Shown in pieces: positions 1-6,018 of a DNA stretch of 6,509 bases (position 1 is the first letter of the stretch; each line of letters opens with the position of its first letter). The notes below the pieces were generated by a model. It saw nothing but the letters and a program-made list of their open reading frames with translations. It made no database searches and was not told where the DNA came from. Source of the DNA: DASYUM01 sp036001225 (GTDB taxonomy: Bacteria > Methylomirabilota > Methylomirabilia > Rokubacteriales > DASRDR01); the NCBI GenBank assembly GCA_036001225.1, contig DASYUM010000076.1, positions 1 through 6,509 of the forward strand. Reading direction: 5' to 3'. The position numbers were made by a program, and so were the translations under genes.

Positions 1-16
1 CACCCCCGCGGGAAGC

Positions 17-33
17 CTGCCGCAAGGCGGCAG
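17..33. repeat. Small perfect stem-loop (7-bp stem, 3-nt loop)
   Basis: CTGCCGC (17-23) and GCGGCAG (27-33) are perfect reverse complements around a 3-base loop, AAG. The stem is GC-rich and lies about 105 bases past the AOR stop codon in that gene's direction of transcription. No run of T follows on either strand, so it is not a convincing Rho-independent terminator, although a GC-rich hairpin could still stabilise a 3' end. Confidence 0.5.
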
Positions 34-57
34 CCGCCGGACTGTCGACCAGCCGCA

Positions 58-73
58 CGCTCGGGCCCGAGCG
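58..73. repeat. 16-bp perfect palindrome
   Basis: CGCTCGGG (58-65) is followed immediately by its exact reverse complement CCCGAGCG (66-73). It lies 65 bases beyond the AOR stop codon (minus strand). With no loop spacer and no T-tract it resembles a protein-binding palindrome as much as a transcript hairpin. Its role is unknown. In DNA this GC-rich, short palindromes also arise by chance. Confidence 0.45.
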
Positions 74-137
74 AGCACGGTGGGGCGGTTCGCGGCGGCA
101 GGACCCGTTCGGCCTGCGCGTTCGCGAATTATCCGGG

Positions 138-2024
138 TTAGCGGTTCGGCACTGCGCCGCGCGTCGTCACCCCGACAGGTTCCTGGGGACCGGCGAGGGC
201 GGTGAGGTCGAGGGCGGCCAGCCGCTCGCGGGTGGGCACACCCTCGGCGTCCCAGCCGCGCAGCGCGTAGTAGGCGTCGAGCATCCCCGACAGCTCGGCC
301 GGCGGGCAGTACATGCCAGCCGAGGGACCGTCGGGGATCGGCTCGTGCATCACCCGCCACGGGAGGACATCGTCGTTCCGGCGAACGCCCTCCCGCACGT
401 TGAACAGCCGCTCCACGTTGACGATCCGCTCCCCGACCCGCTCCAGCTCGGCCGCGTCCATGTCCCAGCCGGTCACCGCGGAGACGAGCCCGGCATAGGT
501 GTCGTTGACGAACAGCCCGAAGCCGCGCTCGGAGGTGAAGCGGCACATCACCAGGCTGTCGTCCACCGCGGTGAAGTGTTGGCTCTGGATGGCGAAGGCC
601 GGCTTGTCGGCGGTCGAGCGGCGATCGAAGCCCTGAGCGTACTGCGGCGTCGGCCGGGTGTCGTGGTGGCTGCCGCCGCGGGTGGCGGTGGCGTAGCCGA
701 TGGACATGCCCTTGAGCGCCCGCGCCGAGTGCGCCGGCAGCTCGAGCCCCTTCACCGCGTAGGGAAGCCGCTCGGCGCCCTGGCCGATGGCGGCGGCCAG
801 CCGCCGCGATCCCTCGGCCAGCCGGTCCCCGAAGTCCTGGCGGCGCGCGGTCAGCTCGATCAGGCGGATCATGCCGGCGTGGTCGCCCCAGCCGAAGGGC
901 ATCCCCACCTCGTCCGGCTCGAGGAGCCCCCGCTCCAGGCACTCGGCCACGAAGGCGAGCGTCACGCCCATCGAGATGGAGTCCAGCCCGAGGAGGTCGC
1001 AGAGGATGTTGGCCTGGATGAGGCTGGGGGCGTTGGCGTTGCCGAGCATCGAGCCGAAGGCGAAGAGCGTCTCGTACTCCGGCATCTTGCCCCGCGTCCC
1101 GCCGTAGACCGGCACCTCGGCGGGCACCGCGAATTGCTTGCCGCACGCGACCGGGCACTTGAGGCAGGTGGTGTCCCGGTCGTGGTAGTGCTCCTTGAGC
1201 GAGCGGCCGTCGATCAGCTCGGCCTCCGCGAAGACCTCCTGGCGGAGGTTGTAGGCGCCGAGGGCCCCGATCGCGTTGATGGGGCCGGTCAGGAAGGGGG
1301 TGCCGAAGATGGAGAGGTTCTGCGTCCCCTTCTTCATCGGCTCCCGGGTGTCGTCGATGAGGCGCTTGAGGCGGGCCGGATCGGCGACCGCCGTCTTGCG
1401 GCTCCCGGTGACGCAGATCGCCTTGAGGTGCTTGGCCCCGCACACCGCCCCCAGGCCGCCCCGCCCGGCGACGCCCTCGCGGTTCTTCCAGTAGTGGGCG
1501 AGGCAGGCGAAGCGGACCCGGTGCTCGCCGGCCGGCCCGATCGCCAGCGCGTCGGTCTCGGCGCCCTCGGCGGCCTGAATCGCCTCCACGGTCTCCCGGG
1601 TCGTCCGCCCCCACAGGGACCGCGCGTCGCGCACGGTCGCCCCGCCCTCGCTCACCACCAGGTAGACAGGGTGCGGCGCGCGGCCGGTGACGACGACGGC
1701 GTCGAAGCCCGTGCGCTTCAGCGTCGCCGGGAAGCGGCCGCCGAAGGTCGAATCGAAGAAGAGCCCGGTCAGCGGCGACTTGCTCGCGATGCAGGCGCGG
1801 CTGTTCCCGGGCACCAGTGTGTCGGTGACGGGGCCGACGGCGAGGGCGACGGCGTTGGCAGGATCGTAGGGATCGATGCCGGCCGGCACCGCGTCCCACA
1901 GGAGGCGCGCCGCCAGCCCGTTCCCGCCGAGAAAGGCACGCGCGGTCGCCGCGTCGAGCGATCGGATCTCGCTCGCGCCGCTGGTCAGGTCCACGTGGAG
2001 GATGCGGCCGCCGTAGCCGGTCAT
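138..2024 (-). CDS. Aldehyde:ferredoxin oxidoreductase (AOR) family protein, complete
   Basis: Cytoplasmic enzyme family with a tungsten or molybdenum bis-pyranopterin site and one [4Fe-4S] cluster; characterised members oxidise aldehydes to carboxylates and pass electrons to ferredoxin. The 628 residues show the N-terminal AOR domain (about 4-206), with a pterin-site stretch GNSRACIASKSPLTG near 73-87 and GRGGLGAVCGAKHLKAI at 187-203, then the C-terminal AOR domain. Cluster ligands are CxxCxxxC at Cys287, Cys290 and Cys294 plus Cys494, nearly the numbering of Pyrococcus furiosus AOR (288, 291, 295, 494). PEYET (315-319) and the His pair at 453-454 lie where the family carries its proposed catalytic Glu and His. 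The C-terminal signature around NVREGVRRNDDVLP (542-555) is typical. Start ATG at 2024 has GGAGGG 12 bases upstream; stop is TAA. No electron-transfer partner gene is visible. Metal and substrate cannot be told from sequence; BamB-like or AorB-like roles are alternatives. Confidence 0.95.
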   Translation of the reverse strand: MTGYGGRILHVDLTSGASEIRSLDAATARAFLGGNGLAARLLWDAVPAGIDPYDPANAVALAVGPVTDTLVPGNSRACIASKSPLTGLFFDSTFGGRFPATLKRTGFDAVVVTGRAPHPVYLVVSEGGATVRDARSLWGRTTRETVEAIQAAEGAETDALAIGPAGEHRVRFACLAHYWKNREGVAGRGGLGAVCGAKHLKAICVTGSRKTAVADPARLKRLIDDTREPMKKGTQNLSIFGTPFLTGPINAIGALGAYNLRQEVFAEAELIDGRSLKEHYHDRDTTCLKCPVACGKQFAVPAEVPVYGGTRGKMPEYETLFAFGSMLGNANAPSLIQANILCDLLGLDSISMGVTLAFVAECLERGLLEPDEVGMPFGWGDHAGMIRLIELTARRQDFGDRLAEGSRRLAAAIGQGAERLPYAVKGLELPAHSARALKGMSIGYATATRGGSHHDTRPTPQYAQGFDRRSTADKPAFAIQSQHFTAVDDSLVMCRFTSERGFGLFVNDTYAGLVSAVTGWDMDAAELERVGERIVNVERLFNVREGVRRNDDVLPWRVMHEPIPDGPSAGMYCPPAELSGMLDAYYALRGWDAEGVPTRERLAALDLTALAGPQEPVGVTTRGAVPNR

Positions 2025-2036
2025 GGGTGTCGAAGG

Positions 2037-2042
2037 CCCTCC
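2037..2042 (-). promoter_or_regulatory. Shine-Dalgarno site of the AOR gene
   Basis: Plus-strand CCCTCC reads GGAGGG on the minus strand and ends 12 bases before the ATG at 2024. The spacing is slightly long but usable. It supports the chosen AOR start. Confidence 0.6.
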
Positions 2043-2105
2043 GTATTCTAACCGGGATGTGGGTCGCGTCCATCCGCTCCCTCTCCCTCCTCTGGGGGTC
2101 CCGGG

Positions 2106-2129
2106 AACCTCCTGCCTGGATCAGAGGTT
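2106..2129. promoter_or_regulatory. Inverted repeat, possible operator
   Basis: AACCTC (2106-2111) and GAGGTT (2124-2129) are exact reverse complements separated by 12 bases. Allowing G-T pairing, the arms extend to 2104-2131. The site lies about 80 bases upstream of the AOR start and about 140 bases upstream of the binding-protein start, a suitable place for a regulator acting on both promoters. In RNA it could also fold as an 8-bp hairpin. No regulator gene is in the window, so the assignment is inference. Confidence 0.3.
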
Positions 2130-2169
2130 TCTTCGACGAGCCGCCTTGGCGCAACCGACCCCAAAGCCC

Positions 2170-2209
2170 TTGACAACCAGGCGATACGCTGTTACCAGGG
2201 TGCTATCCC
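2170..2209 (+). promoter_or_regulatory. Weak sigma70-type promoter candidate for the transporter operon
   Basis: A perfect -35 hexamer TTGACA lies at 2170-2175, but no good -10 sequence sits 16-18 bases downstream. A TGC-TATCCC motif at 2201-2209 resembles an extended -10 but is 28 bases from the -35. The location, 60-100 bases upstream of the first operon gene, is right; the match is poor. Confidence 0.25.
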
Positions 2210-2256
2210 CTCGTAGGCAGGGCCCATCCGGGCCTCAAACATCCGAACCCTCGCAT

Positions 2257-2261
2257 GGAGG
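2257..2261 (+). promoter_or_regulatory. Shine-Dalgarno site of the binding-protein gene
   Basis: GGAGG ends 10 bases before the ATG at 2272. This fixes the start at 2272 rather than the upstream in-frame ATG at 2023, and places the Tat motif at the protein N-terminus. Confidence 0.75.
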
Positions 2262-2271
2262 ACCAAGGACC

Positions 2272-3645
2272 ATGGCGGAGCAACCGAGTCCGAGCCGCCG
2301 CGACTTCTTGAAGAGCCTGGGCGTCACGGTGGGTGCCGCCGCCGGGGCGACCGTCCCCCTGACCGCCCCGACGCTGGCCCAGGCTCAGGGCCCGGCCGCG
2401 CCCAAGGGCAACATCCCCGACAAGCCGTTCAAGGTCGGGCACATGACCTTCTTCACCGGGGCGGCGGCCGTGCTGGGGGAGCCCTCCTACAAGGGCCTCA
2501 TGCTCGCCGTGGACGAGGTCAACGCCCACGGCGGGCTGCTCGGGAAGCGCAAGATCGAGGTGCTGAAGGCCGACGAGGCCGCCGGGACCGACGCCAACGT
2601 GAAAGAGATGCGTCGGATGAAGGCCTCCGAGCAGATCGATCTCTTCACCGGCGTCATCTCGAGCGGGAACACGCCAGCCCTGGGGCCGGTCGCCGAGGAG
2701 CTGAAGCTGCTGACCATCTTCGTGGATGGCTGCACCGACTTCCTGTTCGACAAGGCGGTGCCCAATCCCCACTACATCTTCCGGATCACGAACATCCAGT
2801 CGGCGGACGGCGTGACCTGCGCGCTGGCCATGGCCCAGCACTGGCCGCAGGTCCGGAAGATCGCCCACATCCACCCCGACTACTCCTACGGCCGGAACGC
2901 CTTCGACCATGTCCGGATCGTCAGCGAGAAGCTCCTGCCCGGCTCCCAGGTGGTATCGGAGGGGTGGCCGAAGCTGGGGACGACCGACTTCACCTCCCAC
3001 ATCACCAAGGCCATCGCGGCCAAGCCCGACATCCTGGTCTCCTCGGTGTGGGGCGGCGACTACGTCGCCTTCTACAAGACGGCGCTCCGCTACGACCTCT
3101 TCAAGAAGATGAAGTTCGCGAGCACCATCGCGTTCGGGGTCGCCCCCCACGCCATCGGCAAGGACCACCCGGAGGGCGTCATCGCCGGCGTCCACTCCAA
3201 CTACTACTTCACCTACCCGCCCCAGAACCGGTGGCCGGCCAACACCGAGTTCGTGAAGAAGTACTACGAGAAGTGGAAGGAGTACCCGAACTTCCAGTCC
3301 GAGGGCTCCTACGTCACGGTGTACATGCTGAAGGAGGCGATCGAGCGGGCCAACAAGCTGGCCGGCGGCTGGCCCGAGGACGACGCCATCATCGGCCAGC
3401 TCGAGAACCTCGGCATGGCGGGGCCGGCCGGGTACATCTATTTCCGGCAGGACAACCACCAGGCCTACAAGGACGCGATCACCGGGTTCAGCAAGAACGT
3501 CGCCGAGTACCCGTTCCAGATCCTGGACCCCAACACGGCGATCACGATCCCGATCCGGAACATCACGGCGCCTCCCGGCTGGCCCAAGGGGGAGCCGACG
3601 TCCACCTACACCTGGATCGAGAAGACCTGGCCCAAGGTCTCCTAG
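2272..3645 (+). CDS. Tat-exported Liv-type ABC transporter substrate-binding protein
   Basis: Periplasmic solute receptor of the branched-chain-amino-acid (LivJ/LivK, Peripla_BP_6, type I fold) class, 457 residues. The N-terminus carries a twin-arginine signal SRRDFLK (8-14), a hydrophobic Ala/Val/Thr-rich stretch (16-36) and a likely cleavage site AQA|Q after residue 38. There is no lipobox cysteine, so a soluble periplasmic protein is expected. The mature part begins PFKVGHMTFFTG (52-63), the usual first strand; SGNTPALGPVAEE (131-143) is the family's ligand-loop region; GTTDFTSHITKAIAAKPD (236-253) and GGDYVAFYKTAL (261-272) are the second-lobe signatures. Start ATG follows GGAGG; stop is TAG. 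It opens the operon that continues with the 3694 gene and the LivH permease. Members of this class bind amino acids, amides, urea, aromatic acids and other small organics, so the ligand is unknown. Confidence 0.93.
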   Translation: MAEQPSPSRRDFLKSLGVTVGAAAGATVPLTAPTLAQAQGPAAPKGNIPDKPFKVGHMTFFTGAAAVLGEPSYKGLMLAVDEVNAHGGLLGKRKIEVLKADEAAGTDANVKEMRRMKASEQIDLFTGVISSGNTPALGPVAEELKLLTIFVDGCTDFLFDKAVPNPHYIFRITNIQSADGVTCALAMAQHWPQVRKIAHIHPDYSYGRNAFDHVRIVSEKLLPGSQVVSEGWPKLGTTDFTSHITKAIAAKPDILVSSVWGGDYVAFYKTALRYDLFKKMKFASTIAFGVAPHAIGKDHPEGVIAGVHSNYYFTYPPQNRWPANTEFVKKYYEKWKEYPNFQSEGSYVTVYMLKEAIERANKLAGGWPEDDAIIGQLENLGMAGPAGYIYFRQDNHQAYKDAITGFSKNVAEYPFQILDPNTAITIPIRNITAPPGWPKGEPTSTYTWIEKTWPKVS

Positions 3646-3693
3646 GCGAGCCTCGCTGATCCAGCGGACGGCGGGTCCGGCCGGGCGGCGCAC

Positions 3694-5994
3694 GTGCCCT
3701 CGGTCGGACCCGCTGCCGCGTCACCACCCGTGAAGCGGCTCGGCGCCGTCCTGTTCCTGTACGTGGTCACCGCCGGCTCCGCCGGCGCCGGGCACGAGCT
3801 GCCTTTCTACCCGTCCTATTACCCGCAGGAGATCCGCATCGAGACGCTGGATCCCGCGGGCGCCGCCGCCGGACTGGAGAAGAACACGCTCCATGCCTAT
3901 GTCGGCCGTGACCCGTTCGGAGAGGCCCCGGTGCCCGATCACGTCAAGGCCGTCGAGTCCTTCGGCGGTTATCTGGTCCTCACGTTCAACAGCGCGCTGG
4001 ACGCCTGGCGGGATCCGGGCGCGCGCTGCGCGGCGGCCGGCCGGCTGATCGCCACCCTCCCGCGATCGGCGCCCGGCTACGCGTTCCACCCCTACCCGGT
4101 CACGCCGTATCACGCGGACTACCTCGCGCACCTCGATCGCATCGAGGCCGCCAAGCGGACCCCACCGGCGGCTTCCCCCGCAGCGGCCCGACCCCCGCTC
4201 CGCCTGCGGACCGAGGGCTCGCTGGCCGGTCGGCTGGCGCCGGGGTCGCCGGCGACCGGCGTAGCCGACGCGGTGATCGAGGCGGTGACCCTCGATGCCC
4301 TGGTGGCGCCCCGGCGCACCAGCCTCGCCGGCTGGCTGGGGCCGCCCTGGCTCAAGGAGGGGTGGTTCCACGCCTATCTGCTCCTCGCCGGCAGCCTCAC
4401 CGATCGGACGGCCTCGCAGTCGGCCGCGGCGATCGTCCGCCAGCTCACCACCGACGCCCCGGACGCCGGACCCGCCCGCCTCGATCTCGAGCGGAAGCTG
4501 GTCGCCGTGCTCACCGGGGGCTGCGAGCGGGTGGTGCTGGGCTACGTCACCCGGCGCGAGTACTACAACGGCGAGTTCTCGGCCGGGATCGAGAACGTCG
4601 CCGCCGACGCCCACGCCGGACTCGGCTCCGAGATCTTCGTCCGCACCGCGAAGCTGAAGGACTTCCCCTGGAACGGCTGGCTCCACCTCGGGGTCGCCGC
4701 GCCGCCGGCGGCCGCCTGGAACCCGATCGCGGGCTTCACCGACGGCACCGGGCGCCTTCTGTGGGCTGCCCTCGGCGACCCGGCCGCGTTCCCGGCCCCG
4801 CGCGGGCCGAGCTGGGTCGGCAACCGGGTGACCGCATCGGCGGTGACGGCGGTGGCCGAGGTCCCCCGGGACGCCGTCCTCCCCGAGGCAGGAACTGGCC
4901 TGTTCCAGCCGGTCGGCCCCGGCCGGCCGGCCCGCGTCAAGGTCACCTATCGGGTCCTGGCCTCGACGTTCCACGACGGCAGCGCGATGACCGTGGCCGA
5001 CACGCTCTATCCGTACAGCCTGGCTGCGCGGTGGGGCGCGCGGGCCGCGCGCGGCCGGCCGGCGACCGAGGCCGCCGTCGCGGCCGGCGCCGCCGGCCTG
5101 CTCGACTGGCTGGCCGGCGTCCGCTTCGTGCAAACCGACGCGACCGTGCGCGAGTTCGCCGAATTGAAGTTCACCACCGTCGTGCACACGATCGAGGCCT
5201 ACGGGCGGTACGGCCGGCCCGACCCGCAGCAGACCGCGGCCAGCGCGCCGCCCTGGAGTCCGCTCCCCTGGCCCGTGCTGGTCCTGATGGAGGAAGCGGT
5301 CAGCCGCCGGCTGGCCGCGTTCTCCGAGGAGGCGGCCCGCCGGCTGGGCGTGCCGTGGCTCGACCTCGCCCGCGACTCGAAGCTGCGCGATGCGCTGGCA
5401 CCGCTGGTGGACGAGTTCGCCCGGCGCGGCTACGTGCCCCCGGCCCTGAGCGGCCTGGTGAGCGAGGCCGACGCCCGTGAGCGGTGGACCGCGCTCCAGC
5501 GCTTCTACCAGACGCACGGGCATTTCCTGGTGACGAACGGGCCGTACCGGCTCGAGTCGTGGTCGGCGGGCGGCGCGGTGCTGGGGGTGTTCCGGGACTT
5601 CTCGTATCCGCTGGGGGTCGGCGCCTACGACCGCTACACCATCCCGCACCGGGCGTACATCGCCCGGGTCGAGGCCCGCGGGAATCGCCTCCAGATCCAC
5701 GCCGACGTCGAGCTGGTCCAGAAGTTCCAGCGGGAATACGTCCTCGTCCGCCAGCCGCTCGAGGGCAGCGATGTCCCCGAGACCCCCGAGTGCCGATACG
5801 TTGTGGTCGCGGCCGATGGCCGGGTGACCGGGGCCGGGACGGTGCCGTACGCCGGGAACGGCCTCTACACCCTCGACCTCGGCGGCGCGGGGGCGGCCGG
5901 GCCGGGCACGGTCGCGGTCGCCCTCTTCGTGGGCGGCAACTACGTGGACCCGGAAGCGCGCCTCCTGGCGCTGCCCCTCGCCGGGACCCCGTGA
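3694..5994 (+). CDS. Large exported protein with family-5 solute-binding-protein-like segments, function unknown
   Basis: I do not recognise a characterised family. The 766 residues begin with a Sec-type signal: VKRL (13-16), a hydrophobic core (16-28) and a likely AGA|G cleavage after 32. The mature start HELPFYPSYYP is followed by a globular part to about 150 and an Ala/Pro-rich linker (152-170). Several segments recall oligopeptide/nickel-type (SBP_bac_5) binding proteins: WNPIAGFTDGTGRLLWAALGD (342-362), FHDGSAMTVADTLYPYS (426-442) and HGHFLVTNGPYRLESW (608-623). The C-terminus (about 650-766) alternates like a beta-sandwich. There are only three cysteines and no membrane anchor after the signal. 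GTG at 3694 has a weak GGCGG 5 bases upstream; GTG at 3730 would give a tidier signal peptide (MKRL...) but has no Shine-Dalgarno site. It lies 48 bases after the binding-protein gene and 24 before livH, so it probably belongs to the operon as an accessory or second ligand-binding subunit. Confidence 0.8.
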   Translation: MPSVGPAAASPPVKRLGAVLFLYVVTAGSAGAGHELPFYPSYYPQEIRIETLDPAGAAAGLEKNTLHAYVGRDPFGEAPVPDHVKAVESFGGYLVLTFNSALDAWRDPGARCAAAGRLIATLPRSAPGYAFHPYPVTPYHADYLAHLDRIEAAKRTPPAASPAAARPPLRLRTEGSLAGRLAPGSPATGVADAVIEAVTLDALVAPRRTSLAGWLGPPWLKEGWFHAYLLLAGSLTDRTASQSAAAIVRQLTTDAPDAGPARLDLERKLVAVLTGGCERVVLGYVTRREYYNGEFSAGIENVAADAHAGLGSEIFVRTAKLKDFPWNGWLHLGVAAPPAAAWNPIAGFTDGTGRLLWAALGDPAAFPAPRGPSWVGNRVTASAVTAVAEVPRDAVLPEAGTGLFQPVGPGRPARVKVTYRVLASTFHDGSAMTVADTLYPYSLAARWGARAARGRPATEAAVAAGAAGLLDWLAGVRFVQTDATVREFAELKFTTVVHTIEAYGRYGRPDPQQTAASAPPWSPLPWPVLVLMEEAVSRRLAAFSEEAARRLGVPWLDLARDSKLRDALAPLVDEFARRGYVPPALSGLVSEADARERWTALQRFYQTHGHFLVTNGPYRLESWSAGGAVLGVFRDFSYPLGVGAYDRYTIPHRAYIARVEARGNRLQIHADVELVQKFQREYVLVRQPLEGSDVPETPECRYVVVAADGRVTGAGTVPYAGNGLYTLDLGGAGAAGPGTVAVALFVGGNYVDPEARLLALPLAGTP

Positions 5995-6018
5995 CGACCC
6001 GCCAGCGCTGAGGGGCGA

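Larger units (their letters stand above)
1..137. other. Gene-free left edge, downstream of the AOR gene
   Basis: No coding region is supported here. Some frames stay open to the window edge on both strands, but their translations are Arg/Pro/Gly-rich and look like high-GC noise, and no Shine-Dalgarno site precedes any candidate start. The stretch contains two short perfect inverted repeats (17-33 and 58-73), listed separately. It lies just past the stop codon of the minus-strand AOR gene. I see no T-tract on either strand that would make a classical intrinsic terminator. Confidence 0.5.
2025..2271. promoter_or_regulatory. Divergent control region between AOR and transporter operon
   Basis: This 247-base gap separates two divergently transcribed genes, so promoters for both must lie in or near it. 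It contains a Shine-Dalgarno site at each end, an inverted repeat (AACCTC-N12-GAGGTT, 2106-2129), a TTGACA hexamer at 2170-2175 and a pair of ACCAGG direct repeats (2176-2181 and 2194-2199). No small gene is supported. The plus-strand frame that extends the binding-protein gene back to an ATG at 2023 has no signal-peptide logic and would overlap the AOR start. Confidence 0.6.

Noticed and set aside
1..78. Minus-strand GTG starts at 58 and 78 that stay open to the left edge, as a gene downstream of AOR
   Set aside because: Fewer than 27 codons are visible, no Shine-Dalgarno site precedes either, and the translations match nothing I recognise.
345..2051. Long plus-strand open frame antisense to the AOR gene
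   Set aside because: Its translation is low-complexity (Gly, Arg, Val, Ala, His) with no recognisable domain. It is the expected by-product of G/C-rich third positions in the clearly real AOR gene on the other strand.
2045..2072. Promoter candidate for AOR on the minus strand (TAGAAT at 2050-2045, TGGACG at 2072-2067, 16-base spacer)
   Set aside because: The -10 match is good, but a start about 7 bases downstream would fall inside the GGAGGG ribosome-binding site (2042-2037), so the message would lose part of it. It could still be real if the transcript is nearly leaderless; I did not list it as a feature.
2023..2271. 83-codon N-terminal extension of the binding-protein gene to an ATG at 2023
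   Set aside because: It would overlap the AOR start codon, bury the Tat signal inside the protein and ignore the GGAGG site at 2257. The extension has no domain character.
2203..3693. Long minus-strand open frame antisense to the binding-protein gene
   Set aside because: Arg/Gly/Leu/Val-rich shadow translation with no domain. The plus strand encodes an unmistakable Liv-type binding protein.
3646..3693. Short hairpin between the binding-protein gene and the next gene (CGGAC 3665-3669 with GTCCG 3675-3679)
   Set aside because: Only a 5-bp stem with no T-tract. Such hairpins sometimes reduce expression of downstream transporter genes, but this one is within chance expectation for GC-rich DNA.
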